A stretch of 49,297 bases of DNA from Kandleria vitulina DSM 20405 (GCF_000702065.1 NZ_JNKN01000015.1:1-49297), one strand, 5' to 3'; counted from the stretch's first letter, positions 8,656 to 17,920 are shown. The notes: a model not told the origin generated them from the sequence alone. Made by a program: numbers and translations.

Positions 8656-9459
8656 ATGATCGAAGCTGTTAAATATGTTCTAAAAGAGAACTTCTCAAAT
8701 GTCTTTCGTATCTATTCAATAGCGAAATACCAGGTTCTTGCAGATATGAGAGATTCTAAGCTAGGACTGTTTTGGAACTTTGCAAATCCGGTTATTCAGT
8801 GTTTAACTTACTGGTTTGTATTTGGACTTGTATTCGACCGTAAGGCCGTTGATGGCATTACCTACATCTGGTGGATGCTAGGTGGAATGGTCTGCTGGTT
8901 CTTTATTTCGCCTTGTATCACTGATGGATGTAATGCGATCTTTAAGAGAATCAATATCATCACAAAAATGAAATTCCCGGTAAGTGTCTTGCCGGCAACA
9001 GTTATTTTCTCTAAGCTGTTTGATCATTTCTGTCTGATGATCATATTAACAATTCTACTTGCATTAGGAGGCTATTATCCATCATTGCATTGGTTTGGAT
9101 TAGCTTACTATTGTTTTTGTGCGATTGTTTTTACAATCTCTTTATCTATGACCACTTCAGTATTGAATATGCTTGCTAGAGATGTACGTAAGCTTATTCT
9201 TGCGTTGATGAGATTGTTATTGTATATGACACCAATCTTATGGGATATTAAGAGATTGCCTGCGATTCTTCAAAGAATCATGTTGACAAATCCTGTTTAT
9301 TATATTGTAGAAGGATATCGTGATTGTTTCTTCTATCATAAAGGATTTATGTATTATAAATATTCAATGACAACGTTTTGGATTATTACCATTGTATTAT
9401 TTGTTTTTGGTAGTACAATGATGTATAAATTCAAGGCGAAATTCGTAGACTTTATTTAG
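8656..9459 (+). CDS. tagG: ABC transporter permease, teichoic acid/polysaccharide export type
   Basis: Membrane part of an ABC-2 type exporter, 267 residues with six predicted membrane segments. The N-terminal cytoplasmic part (YQVLADMRDSKLGLFWNFANPVIQ) and the ending (NPVYYIVEGYRDCFFYHKG) match the TagG/Wzm group that moves undecaprenyl-linked teichoic acid or polysaccharide outward. It is followed 10 bases later by its ATPase and then by teichoic acid glycerophosphotransferase genes, which supports teichoic acid as cargo. AAAGGAGG precedes the start. The symbol is by family and context. Confidence 0.88.
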   Translation: MIEAVKYVLKENFSNVFRIYSIAKYQVLADMRDSKLGLFWNFANPVIQCLTYWFVFGLVFDRKAVDGITYIWWMLGGMVCWFFISPCITDGCNAIFKRINIITKMKFPVSVLPATVIFSKLFDHFCLMIILTILLALGGYYPSLHWFGLAYYCFCAIVFTISLSMTTSVLNMLARDVRKLILALMRLLLYMTPILWDIKRLPAILQRIMLTNPVYYIVEGYRDCFFYHKGFMYYKYSMTTFWIITIVLFVFGSTMMYKFKAKFVDFI

Positions 9460-9469
9460 GAGGTATGTT

Positions 9470-10291
9470 ATGGATTCTAATATTGCAATAGAAGCAAGAC
9501 ATGCTTCTAAGATCTATGAATTAAGAGGAAAACAAAAAGGGGAACAGGGTCAGAAATTCTATGCGTTAAAGGATTTGAACTTTTCTGTTCAGAAAGGGGA
9601 AGTTGTTGGTGTTCTAGGAACAAACGGGTCTGGGAAATCAACGATTTCCATTATTCTTGCAGGAATCTGTGATCCTGATGAAGGGGAAATCAAGGTCAAT
9701 GGTTCTCAGGCGCTGATTGCGATTAACACTGGTTTAAATCAGCAGTTGACTGGTATGGAAAATATCGAACTTAAGGGTGCTTTGCTTGGTCTTACTAGAA
9801 GCAAGATAGAAAAGATCAAGGCAGGGGTTATTGAGTTTGCGGAAATCGGAGATTTCCTTTATCAGCCAGTTAAGACATATTCAAGTGGTATGAAATCCCG
9901 ATTAGGGTTCTCTATTAACTTATGTCTAGATCCTGAAATCATGATTGTCGATGAAGCATTGAGTGTCGGTGATAAAGGCTTTGCTCAGAAATGTATCAAT
10001 AAGATGAAAGAATTACGTGATGAAGGTAAGACAATCATCTTTATTTCACATAACTTAAAGCAAGTGCGAGACTTCTGTGATACTGCCATGTGGATTGAAG
10101 GCGGAATGCTAAGAGAATATGGTGATATCGATGAAGTGTGTGATCGCTATGCACAATATGTGGATTATTATAATAATCTATCTGGTAAAGATAAAAAGAA
10201 AGAGCGTGATCGCAAGTTTGCGAAACGTATCATCAAAAACTCTAAGCAGTCGTTTTTTGATAAGCTCTTTGCTGCCTTGAAGACAAGGTAA
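9470..10291 (+). CDS. tagH: ABC transporter ATPase, teichoic acid export type
   Basis: ATP-hydrolysing partner of the permease before it. In the 273-residue protein, Walker A is GTNGSGKST (residues 50-58), the ABC signature is SSGMKSR (138-144) and Walker B is IMIVDE (157-162), followed by the switch His in FISHNLKQ. The extended N-terminal loop before Walker A and the SSGM signature are typical of the TagH/Wzt group. It lacks the large C-terminal extracellular part of B. subtilis TagH and ends in a short basic tail (KKERDRKFAKRIIKNSKQ). TTTAGGAGGTATGTT gives a strong ribosome binding site. Confidence 0.9.
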   Translation: MDSNIAIEARHASKIYELRGKQKGEQGQKFYALKDLNFSVQKGEVVGVLGTNGSGKSTISIILAGICDPDEGEIKVNGSQALIAINTGLNQQLTGMENIELKGALLGLTRSKIEKIKAGVIEFAEIGDFLYQPVKTYSSGMKSRLGFSINLCLDPEIMIVDEALSVGDKGFAQKCINKMKELRDEGKTIIFISHNLKQVRDFCDTAMWIEGGMLREYGDIDEVCDRYAQYVDYYNNLSGKDKKKERDRKFAKRIIKNSKQSFFDKLFAALKTR

Positions 10292-10303
10292 CCTGGAGGA
10301 TTT

Positions 10304-11926
10304 ATGAGAAGTACACAAAATATTATTATCAAAGATTTATCAATCAATCGTATTGTTGTAAGAATTGATGGTGAATCTTTGATTCCTTTAAAGAAGCTTG
10401 TATTAAAAGATTCTATTACTAATACGGTATTGGATCTTCATTCAGTCAAATGGGAAGGGGCAGCTTTTCATCTCTCATTTAATCTGATGTCTTTAAATCA
10501 TGAGCATCCGATTGAATCTGGAGATTGGTATCTCATTGGTATTGATAAAAATAATAAGAACCATGAATGCTATCCTGTTGAAGAATTGATTAAGGGAATG
10601 AAAGAAAGAATGTTTAACATTTCCAATAAGTACAATGCTTATTTTGATAAGAGTCAAAAGAATTATTACTATGCTGAAAGCAAGATTGATGAAGATAATC
10701 AGTCTTACTTCTTAAAGATAGAATATGCTGTTCCTAGTCAACCTTTGACTTTTATGCAAAAAAGAAAGAAAGCTTATAAAAAGCATATGCATAATCTTTC
10801 TGTGTGGGGCTTTGTTAAAACTTTTAACTTTTTTAAGAAGTTCAATAAGCCAAATGGCAACAGATTGTTATTTACATCTTCTTCAAGAAGTGAGATTGGC
10901 GGCAATCAATTGTATGTCTACAATCGCATGAAGGAAAGAGGAGTAGATCAGCAGTTTAAGATTGATTTTTCTTATAAGGCTAATATCAAAGATCGAAGAG
11001 GATTATTGAATAAGTTCTCTTTTACAAGAAAGCTTGCTATGGCTAATATCATCATCTGTGATGATTATCAGCCTGAACTCTATCATGTAGAATATGCTGA
11101 TGGGGTAGAAATCATTCAATTATGGCATGCCTGTGGTGCATTCAAGACAGTTGGTCTTGAACGTATGGGAAAACCAGGAGCACCAGCATTTGATACTAAT
11201 GTTCATAAGTGCTATACCGCAATGACTGTATCTTCACCATTGGCTGCAGCACATTATGCTGAAGCATTTGGTATCGATGAATCAAAGATTGTATCTTTAG
11301 GAGTACCTCGTACTGATATCTTCTTTGATGAAGAATACAAGAAAGAGATTATTCCTAAGGTTAAAGCAGCATTCCCACAAATTGAGAATGCTGATGAGGT
11401 TATTATGTATGCACCAACATTTAGAGGAATCAATGCGCGTTATGCCTATTTCCCAATGGATATGATTGACTTTGATGGCTTTGGTGAATATTTAGAAAAA
11501 CATAATAGCGTCATGCTTATTAAGATGCATCCATTTGTAAGAGAACCACTTCCTATTCCAGAAAAATACAAAGATCGCATCATTGATGCATCTTCTTATA
11601 GAGAAATCAATAACATGCTCTTTGTAACTGATTTATTGATTACTGACTATTCATCAGTTATCTATGAGTTCTCACTCTTTAATAAGCCAATGCTCTTCTA
11701 TGCATTTGATCGTATGAAATACGAAGCAGATCGTGGGTTCTATGAACCATATGCTAAAATGGTGCCTGGCAAGATTGTCAGAACGTCAGAAGATCTTATC
11801 GCTTCATTAGAAGCACGTGATTTTGAATATGAAAAGGTGGCACCTTTTGTAAAGAAGAACTTCAGTTATACAGATGGAAAATCAACTGATCGTATTATCG
11901 ATCAATTGATTTTAAAGAATAAGTAA
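10304..11926 (+). CDS. CDP-glycerol glycerophosphotransferase family protein with N-terminal extension
   Basis: Teichoic acid polymerase-type enzyme of 540 residues that transfers glycerol-phosphate or ribitol-phosphate from a CDP donor. The C-terminal 360 residues carry the family motifs: QLWHACGAFKTVGL, GVPRTDIFF, YAPTFRG, KMHPFV and ITDYSSVIYEF, with the conserved His and Asp positions of the TagB/TagF fold. The first 170 residues are a separate domain I cannot name, with beta-rich character. No membrane segment is seen; the family binds the inner face by amphipathic helices. Which polymer step it does is undecided. Confidence 0.88.
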   Translation: MRSTQNIIIKDLSINRIVVRIDGESLIPLKKLVLKDSITNTVLDLHSVKWEGAAFHLSFNLMSLNHEHPIESGDWYLIGIDKNNKNHECYPVEELIKGMKERMFNISNKYNAYFDKSQKNYYYAESKIDEDNQSYFLKIEYAVPSQPLTFMQKRKKAYKKHMHNLSVWGFVKTFNFFKKFNKPNGNRLLFTSSSRSEIGGNQLYVYNRMKERGVDQQFKIDFSYKANIKDRRGLLNKFSFTRKLAMANIIICDDYQPELYHVEYADGVEIIQLWHACGAFKTVGLERMGKPGAPAFDTNVHKCYTAMTVSSPLAAAHYAEAFGIDESKIVSLGVPRTDIFFDEEYKKEIIPKVKAAFPQIENADEVIMYAPTFRGINARYAYFPMDMIDFDGFGEYLEKHNSVMLIKMHPFVREPLPIPEKYKDRIIDASSYREINNMLFVTDLLITDYSSVIYEFSLFNKPMLFYAFDRMKYEADRGFYEPYAKMVPGKIVRTSEDLIASLEARDFEYEKVAPFVKKNFSYTDGKSTDRIIDQLILKNK

Positions 11927-11930
11927 AAAG

Positions 11931-11957
11931 AGTGGATATATTATATCCACTTTCTTT
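11931..11957 (+). terminator. Terminator-like hairpin inside the teichoic acid operon
   Basis: AGTGGATATA / TATATCCACT perfect stem, followed by a broken T run (TTTCTTTG). It probably reduces rather than stops transcription into the next gene. Confidence 0.6.
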
Positions 11958-11975
11958 GTCAAGGAGGCAAAATAT

Positions 11976-12965
11976 ATGAAGAAAGTATTTCCTCATCCTA
12001 CCTTCAAGAATATTAAGATTAAATCTTTAGGGGTAGGAGAAACTATTAATATCAAGCCCTTGATCAGGGGACCTGAAGGTGAGATGGAAGCAGACATTCA
12101 TTATAAAAGTGATATGAGTGATATTCTTTCAGTTGATCAGGAAGGAAATGTAACAGGATTAAAAGAAGGATATGGTGAAATTCTCGCATTTGCCTGTGGC
12201 AAATTAGCAAGATTGCCTCTCCATGTCGCCAATGTACCTTCTGGTATAAAGCAGGTGACAGGACATCGTGGCTTAAGAGGATTAGCAGTTGAAAATACGA
12301 TGCCTTCCTTTAAGCTTGCTGCAAAGCATCATGTAGACTTTATTGAAACTGATATCGCAATCACAAAAGATCATCAGCTGGTTCTTTTCCATGATGTCAA
12401 ATCAATGAAAAGACTGACTGAAGAAGAAAGACCAGTCAATGATTTAACTTTAGAAGAAGTCAAGAAGGTAAAGTTTACAGCTGGTAATCATCTAGAAGAT
12501 TATCCTGATGTCAGTGTTCCAACTCTAGATGAATATCTTGATTTTATGGAAACAACATCTTCTTATCCAATGATTGAGCTTAAGGATCCTCAACTTAAAG
12601 ATCATGAAGAACTACTGATTCAGATTAGAGATAAAGTAGATGCACATGGCTTTAGTGATCATGTAAGAATTACTTCTGCTAATATGGATAACCTGTTTGC
12701 TTATGAGAAGATCAATAAGAATCATGAACTATGGATCATTGTGGAAGATCCACTTGATGATATTGAACTATTAAAAGCACATCAGTGGAATTATTCAGTT
12801 AAAAAGAATGCCTGCAAAAAAGATTTTGTTAAGCAGGTACATGATGCTGGATTAAAGACTGATGTATGGATTATCAATGATAAAAAGGAAGCAAAAGACT
12901 TTCTTGATTGGCCAATTACATCTATGACAAGCGATGTTGTGATTATGGATGAAGCAGTCAAATAG
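11976..12965 (+). CDS. Glycerophosphodiester phosphodiesterase with N-terminal Ig-like domain
   Basis: Hydrolyses glycerophosphodiesters to glycerol-3-phosphate and an alcohol (family activity). The 329-residue protein has two parts. Residues 10-85 look like a Big2-type bacterial Ig-like domain (ILSVDQEGNVTGLKEGYGEI). Residues 92-329 form a GDPD TIM barrel with GHRG at 96-99, ENTMPSF at 106-112, the metal-binding ETD at 124-126 and VLFHD near 140. There is no signal peptide, so it appears cytoplasmic, which is odd for an Ig-like domain. It sits between a glycerophosphotransferase and tarI, suggesting glycerol-phosphate supply, polymer editing or turnover. AAGGAGG precedes the start. Confidence 0.88.
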   Translation: MKKVFPHPTFKNIKIKSLGVGETINIKPLIRGPEGEMEADIHYKSDMSDILSVDQEGNVTGLKEGYGEILAFACGKLARLPLHVANVPSGIKQVTGHRGLRGLAVENTMPSFKLAAKHHVDFIETDIAITKDHQLVLFHDVKSMKRLTEEERPVNDLTLEEVKKVKFTAGNHLEDYPDVSVPTLDEYLDFMETTSSYPMIELKDPQLKDHEELLIQIRDKVDAHGFSDHVRITSANMDNLFAYEKINKNHELWIIVEDPLDDIELLKAHQWNYSVKKNACKKDFVKQVHDAGLKTDVWIINDKKEAKDFLDWPITSMTSDVVIMDEAVK

Positions 12966-13022
12966 GTAGATATTTAATGTTAAGTGTGATATTATACGCT
13001 TATCAAACGGAGGTTATATAAA

Positions 13023-13733
13023 ATGATCTATGCGGAAATTTTGGCAGGCGGTAAAGGTACAAGAATGGGTAATACTGCTATGCCTAAACAATTCTTGATG
13101 TTAGGAGGAAAACCAATCTTTGTTCATACTGTAGAACAGTTCTTAATGAACACAAGAATTGATGAAATTATTATCTGTACTCCTGAAGTCTGGATTGCAC
13201 ATACTAGAGATACTTTAAAGAAATATATTAAAGATTTATCAAGAATTCAGATTGTAGCAGGTGGTGCTACAAGAAATGATACTATCATGAATGGTATTAA
13301 GTTTATTGAAGAAACATATGGCTTAAATGATGATGATGTCATCTTGACACATGATGCAGTAAGACCATTCTTAACTCAGAGAATCATTGATGACAATATT
13401 GAAGGTGCTATTAAACATGGTGCAACTGATACTGTTGTAGAAGCATTTGATACAATTGTACATTCAGTAGATGGAAAGATTATTACTGATATTCCAGTAA
13501 GAAGTGAAATGTTCCAGGGGCAGACACCTCAGTCTTTTAATATTAAGCTTTTAAAAGAATTCTTTGAAAACTTGACTGATGATGAAAAAGAAATTCTTAC
13601 TGATGCATGTAAAGCACTTGTCATTAAGGGACATGATGTACATCTTGTAAGAGGCGAAAGCTATAATATGAAGATTACAACTCAGTACGATCTTAAGGTT
13701 GCTAATGGTCTGGTAGAAGGGCAGAAAATCTAA
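13023..13733 (+). CDS. tarI: Ribitol-5-phosphate cytidylyltransferase (IspD/TarI family)
   Basis: Makes CDP-ribitol from CTP and ribitol-5-phosphate for teichoic acid. The 236-residue protein has the nucleotide-binding start ILAGGKGTRMG (residues 6-16), PKQF, and the HDAVRPFL and VHLVRGESYNMKITTQYDL motifs of the IspD fold. IspD and TarI cannot be separated by these motifs alone; the call as TarI rests on tarJ starting at the very next base and on the surrounding glycerophosphotransferase genes. CGGAGG is the ribosome binding site. Confidence 0.88.
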   Translation: MIYAEILAGGKGTRMGNTAMPKQFLMLGGKPIFVHTVEQFLMNTRIDEIIICTPEVWIAHTRDTLKKYIKDLSRIQIVAGGATRNDTIMNGIKFIEETYGLNDDDVILTHDAVRPFLTQRIIDDNIEGAIKHGATDTVVEAFDTIVHSVDGKIITDIPVRSEMFQGQTPQSFNIKLLKEFFENLTDDEKEILTDACKALVIKGHDVHLVRGESYNMKITTQYDLKVANGLVEGQKI

Positions 13734-14750
13734 ATGATCAATACTGTCTATAGATTAATTGCACCTAAATCAATTCGTGCTGATTTCGTTGATCTTAAGC
13801 TAGATGAAGAAAGAATTATTATCAGACCAACATATCTTTCTATCTGTGCTGCTGATCAGAGATATTATACGGGATCAAGAGGAAGAGTTGTCATGAAGCA
13901 GAAGCTTCCAATGGCACTTATTCATGAAGCAGTTGGTGAAGTTGTCTATGATCCAAAAGGTGAACTTCCTGTAGGAACTCATGTTGTCATGATTCCTAAC
14001 ACACCAAATGAAAAAGATGATATTATCAAAGAAAACTATTTAAGATCGTCTCAGTTTAGAGCATCAGGTTTTGATGGCTTTATGCAAAATGTTGTTTCTA
14101 TGAGAAGAGATCTCGTTATTCCATTTGATTATGAACCAGAAGTAGGTGTGCTTCTTGAATTAATGAGCGTTGGTATGAATGCGGTTAGTACATTCAAGAA
14201 ACATGCTCATGATCGTAAGGATGCTATTGGAATCTGGGGAAATGGAAATGTCGGTTTCGTAACAGCATTGATCTTAAGAAAAGAATTTCCAGATGCAAAG
14301 ATCTATGTGTTCGGTGTTGAAGAACACAAGAACAGATATTTCTCATTTGCGGATGATACATTCATCATCAATGATATTCCAGAAGATCTTCAGTTAGATC
14401 ACGCTTTTGAATGTGTAGGTGGAAGAGGTTCGGAAGCTGCTATTTCTCAGATTATTGATTATATTAAACCACAGGGAACAATCAACCTTATGGGTGTATC
14501 TGAGAATCCTGTGCCAATCAATACAAGAATGGTATTGGAAAAAGGTTTACAGCTTTTAGGAAACTCTCGTTCTAACTATGATGATTTCAAGAAATCAGTA
14601 GATATGATGGCTAATAATAAAGATGTCAGAGAATATCTTTCTACAATTGTTTCAGAGATGGTTGTTGTTAACACTATTGATGATATGATTAGAGCATTTG
14701 AAGATGATACATACAATGACTTCAAAACAGTCATGAAATGGGAAATCTAA
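13734..14750 (+). CDS. tarJ: Ribulose-5-phosphate reductase (zinc alcohol dehydrogenase family)
   Basis: Reduces ribulose-5-phosphate to ribitol-5-phosphate with NADPH, supplying TarI. The 338-residue medium-chain dehydrogenase has a catalytic-domain Cys in LSICAADQRYYTG, the HEAVGEV motif, and a nucleotide-binding fold beginning GIWGNGNVGFV. Start and stop are fused directly to tarI with no gap, so the two are translated together. A terminator follows, ending this transcription unit. Confidence 0.9.
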   Translation: MINTVYRLIAPKSIRADFVDLKLDEERIIIRPTYLSICAADQRYYTGSRGRVVMKQKLPMALIHEAVGEVVYDPKGELPVGTHVVMIPNTPNEKDDIIKENYLRSSQFRASGFDGFMQNVVSMRRDLVIPFDYEPEVGVLLELMSVGMNAVSTFKKHAHDRKDAIGIWGNGNVGFVTALILRKEFPDAKIYVFGVEEHKNRYFSFADDTFIINDIPEDLQLDHAFECVGGRGSEAAISQIIDYIKPQGTINLMGVSENPVPINTRMVLEKGLQLLGNSRSNYDDFKKSVDMMANNKDVREYLSTIVSEMVVVNTIDDMIRAFEDDTYNDFKTVMKWEI

Positions 14751-14752
14751 TA

Positions 14753-14780
14753 ACCAGTCCTATAACGGACTGGTTTTATT
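14753..14780 (+). terminator. Terminator after tarJ
   Basis: AACCAGTCC / GGACTGGTT stem with a six-base TATAAC loop, followed by TTATT. A TATAAA near 14801 may start the next transcript. Confidence 0.8.
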
Positions 14781-14835
14781 GCGTTTTTCATATGTTTGTT
14801 ATAAAATGAGATATATTTAAGAAAAGGAATAGATT

Positions 14836-15948
14836 ATGGCCAGCTTTATAAAAATGATCTTACAGATCGCTAGACAATTGGATCTTATTGTCTATTACAT
14901 CTTCTATAGATGGAAATATAATATTATTAATAATCAAGTGCTTTTTCTTTCTCAGACAAGAAATGAATTAACAGGTAACTTCGAGTTTATCTATAATGAA
15001 ATAAAAGCTGATTATCTCGTAAAGACAGCCTTGGGAGATCATATAGGAGAACGTAAAGAACTCGCAAAGACATTTGCGATGTCTCATTATATTCTAGTTG
15101 ATGACTTTACACCAATTATTTATCCTATTCCCCTTAGAAAGGGAACACACCTTATTCAGGTATGGCATGCCTTGGGGGCATTCAAGACAATTGGTTTTGC
15201 AAGATCACGCAATCATGATCGTTTTTCAATGACACATAGAAACTATGATGATACGATCGTTTCAAGTGCATCCATTGTTAAAGATTATGCGAAAGCATTT
15301 CGGATGAATGAAAAAGATGTACATCCTATCGGTATTCCTAGAACTGATATTTTCTTTAATGAAAGAAAAAAAGCAAGCATTCGCTTTTCTCTTTATCGAG
15401 AATACCCTTGGCTAAAGGGGAAGAAGGTCATTCTGTTTGCTCCTACATTTAGAGGTGGCAATATTCATAATGCCTACTATGATTATTCGAAGATCAACTT
15501 TAAAAAACTGCAGATGGCATTAGGTGATGAATATGCCTGTATTGTTAAGATGCATCCATTTATTTCACAGGGTGTACCTGAAGATCTTGATCCATCTTTC
15601 TATATTGACTTATCAAGTCAAAGAGATATTAATGATCTATTGATGATTACAGATATTCTTATTACTGATTATTCATCAGTCATCTTTGAAGCCGCATTGC
15701 TGCCAATTAAGACAATATTCTTTATTTATGATCTAGAGAACTATATTGCAGATAGAGATTTCTTCTATCCGTTTGAAAAGTATACCTATGGTCCTGTCGC
15801 ATTTACACAAGAAGAAATGATAGATGCGATCTTATATGGAGCAGTGAATGAAGAAAAGAAAAAAGAATTTGTAGACTATTTTATTAACGCGTGTGATGGA
15901 TATTCATCTAAACGCTTTGTAGAAACATTAATGAGGATTGATATATGA
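14836..15948 (+). CDS. CDP-glycerol/CDP-ribitol glycerophosphotransferase family protein
   Basis: Second polymerase-type enzyme, 370 residues. Motifs in order: IQVWHALGAFKTIGFARS, GIPRTDIFF, FAPTFRGG, KMHPFI and ITDYSSVIFEAALL. The N-terminus is hydrophobic/amphipathic (FIKMILQIARQLDLIVYYIF), in line with membrane association. It is most like the single-domain TarB/TarF/TarL group, so it could prime or extend a glycerol- or ribitol-phosphate chain. It overlaps the next gene by four bases (ATGA), showing translational coupling. Confidence 0.88.
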   Translation: MASFIKMILQIARQLDLIVYYIFYRWKYNIINNQVLFLSQTRNELTGNFEFIYNEIKADYLVKTALGDHIGERKELAKTFAMSHYILVDDFTPIIYPIPLRKGTHLIQVWHALGAFKTIGFARSRNHDRFSMTHRNYDDTIVSSASIVKDYAKAFRMNEKDVHPIGIPRTDIFFNERKKASIRFSLYREYPWLKGKKVILFAPTFRGGNIHNAYYDYSKINFKKLQMALGDEYACIVKMHPFISQGVPEDLDPSFYIDLSSQRDINDLLMITDILITDYSSVIFEAALLPIKTIFFIYDLENYIADRDFFYPFEKYTYGPVAFTQEEMIDAILYGAVNEEKKKEFVDYFINACDGYSSKRFVETLMRIDI

Positions 15949-17072
15949 GCATAATCATAAAATTAGCAATCGCAATATTAAATGGTATCTTCTTTTTTAT
16001 GAAGCTGCTTCCAGTACAAAAGAAAATCACTTATATATCAAGACAAAGCAATAAGACACCGATTGACTTTGAACTTGTAAAAGAAGATATAAAAAAACAA
16101 GCGCCAGAGTATAAGCATGTGATTCTTGCTAAACGAATCCCCAATCATATGATGGGGAAAATAAAATATGCGTTTCATGTTTTTGTACAGATGTATCATA
16201 TTGCCACAAGTGAAGCAGTACTGCTTGATACATACTGTATTCCTATCAGTATTCTTAAACAAAGACAGTCCCTGGTGGTTATTCAGATGTGGCATGCATT
16301 AGGCGCTTTTAAGAAGTTTGCGTATTCCATTCTTGATCAAAAGGAAGGCTCTTCTAGTCGCATAGCACAGCTGATGAAGATGCATTATCATTATAGCTAC
16401 GTATTAACTTCAAGTCACACGGCATTGCCTTTTTTTGCGGAAGCTTTCAATGTAGAAAAAGAAAAGATGGTTGTCTTGCCACTTCCTCGTACTGATCTTC
16501 TTATAAAAGAAGGAGAAGGTGTTATCGAGAGAATTGAAGAGGCTTATCCTCAATTACAAGATCATGACAAGAAAGTTATTGTATATGCACCGACATTTAG
16601 AAAAAGTGATGATCATTTAAGAGACGCTATTTTATCATTGATCAATGAAATTGATCATTCTAAATATCATCTTGTTTTAAAGCTTCATCCCCTTATTGAA
16701 CGTACATTTGATGATCAGCGTATCATAGTAGATCATAAGTTCAGCACACAGGAATTCTTCCATAGAGCTGATATTATTGTCACAGATTATTCAGCAGCAT
16801 TATTTGAAGCCTGTATGATGAATAAGCCTATCTATTTTTATGATTTTGATTATGATACATATATGCGAAATCGTTCTTTCTATCTTGACTACAAGACAGA
16901 TATGCCTGGTCCTTTATGTGAAACAAGTGAGTCATTGATGAATGCGATTGAGATGAATACATGTGATCTAAAGAGGGTAGAGGCTTTTCGAAAAGAAATG
17001 GTAGCACCTTGCAAGGAAAGCTATACGAGAGATTTTACTTCTTTCTTATTAAAGCAGTTAAGCAGAGACTAG
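15945..17072 (+). CDS. CDP-glycerol/CDP-ribitol glycerophosphotransferase family protein, divergent
   Basis: Third polymerase-type enzyme, 375 residues. Motifs: IQMWHALGAFKKFAYS, PLPRTDLL, YAPTFRK, KLHPLI and VTDYSAALFEACMMNKPIYF. The usual second Ser of TDYSS is Ala here, and the first glycine of FRG is replaced by Lys, so its activity or acceptor may differ from the other two. A hydrophobic N-terminus (IIKLAIAILNGIFFFMKLL) may hold it at the membrane. It is the last gene of the teichoic acid block; the stop codon is inside the terminator stem. Confidence 0.85.
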   Translation: MSIIIKLAIAILNGIFFFMKLLPVQKKITYISRQSNKTPIDFELVKEDIKKQAPEYKHVILAKRIPNHMMGKIKYAFHVFVQMYHIATSEAVLLDTYCIPISILKQRQSLVVIQMWHALGAFKKFAYSILDQKEGSSSRIAQLMKMHYHYSYVLTSSHTALPFFAEAFNVEKEKMVVLPLPRTDLLIKEGEGVIERIEEAYPQLQDHDKKVIVYAPTFRKSDDHLRDAILSLINEIDHSKYHLVLKLHPLIERTFDDQRIIVDHKFSTQEFFHRADIIVTDYSAALFEACMMNKPIYFYDFDYDTYMRNRSFYLDYKTDMPGPLCETSESLMNAIEMNTCDLKRVEAFRKEMVAPCKESYTRDFTSFLLKQLSRD

Positions 17073-17085
17073 GTCTCTGCTTTTT
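17061..17085 (+). terminator. Terminator ending the teichoic acid block
   Basis: AGCAGAGACTAGGTCTCTGCT is a near-perfect palindrome followed by TTTTT. It includes the stop codon of the gene before. Confidence 0.88.
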
Positions 17086-17138
17086 CTTATTTGAACTTAA
17101 AGGGAAGGCATGGTATCATATTACGTAAAGGAGTTATT

Positions 17139-17888
17139 ATGGAAAGAATACATATTGTAAAAGAGTATAGAAATACATTTACACGTAGACTTACAGGAGA
17201 TCAGGGCGCATTGGGATTCCTTATTATGATGCCGGCATTCTTGATCTGTAATTCTGTTATAGTAAGTGCTCTTATTAAATCAGTGCTGCTTATTGGCAAT
17301 ATGAGTATCAGCTACTCTCGCCTGAATCTTGTGTTGAATGTGATGACAGATTTATTGATGATTCTCATTTCAGTTTTCTGTCTTAAAGATTTTATTGTCA
17401 GACAGATTAATGATTTTATGAAGAGAAAAAAGAAAATTATCATTAATGGGGTAGTCATAGGTTATCTGCTTTGTTTTGTGATGAGCATGATCACAGCTCT
17501 TCTTGTAAGAATGCTGACGGCGAAATCTACAAGTGCTAATCAGGAAGCTGTTGTCTCACTTGCTAAATACAATCCTGTCATCATGTTGCTTATGACAGTG
17601 GTCTTTGCACCATTAGCAGAAGAATTGCTTTTTAGAGGATTCTTGTTCACATTCTTTAGAAAATATAATCGTATCTTAGCATATGTGATCTCAGCCTTCA
17701 TGTTTGGCTTTGTCCACGTCATGTCTGCTGTAATGGGAGGGAATCTTTCAGAATTCATTCAGATGATTCCTTATGTAGGAATGGGGCTAGTCTTTGCGTA
17801 TATCTATGAATCAAACGATAATATCGTTGCTTCTATTCTTACCCATGCTACATCAAATTTTATTGCAATGCTATTGATTCTATTTTAA
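17139..17888 (+). CDS. CPBP-family intramembrane metalloprotease
   Basis: Integral membrane protein of 249 residues with about seven hydrophobic segments and the CPBP (Abi/CAAX) motif LAEELLFRGFLF, followed by FGFVHV and HATSNF, which supply the Glu/His active-site residues. Family members process prenylated or bacteriocin-related substrates or act in immunity; here the substrate is unknown. The start at 17139 is chosen for the AAAGGAG nine bases before it; an in-frame ATG lies further upstream at 17091 in the terminator region. Confidence 0.82.
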   Translation: MERIHIVKEYRNTFTRRLTGDQGALGFLIMMPAFLICNSVIVSALIKSVLLIGNMSISYSRLNLVLNVMTDLLMILISVFCLKDFIVRQINDFMKRKKKIIINGVVIGYLLCFVMSMITALLVRMLTAKSTSANQEAVVSLAKYNPVIMLLMTVVFAPLAEELLFRGFLFTFFRKYNRILAYVISAFMFGFVHVMSAVMGGNLSEFIQMIPYVGMGLVFAYIYESNDNIVASILTHATSNFIAMLLILF

Positions 17889-17892
17889 ATGA

Positions 17893-17917
17893 AAACATCC
17901 GAAAGGATGTTTTTTTA
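17893..17917 (+). terminator. Terminator after the CPBP protease gene
   Basis: AACATCC / GGATGTT stem with a GAAA tetraloop, followed by seven T residues. Confidence 0.88.
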
Positions 17918-17920
17918 TAA

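Noticed and set aside
13023-13733. Could be IspD (isoprenoid pathway cytidylyltransferase) rather than TarI
   Set aside because: The fold motifs do not separate the two, but the gene is fused end to end with tarJ and lies among teichoic acid genes.
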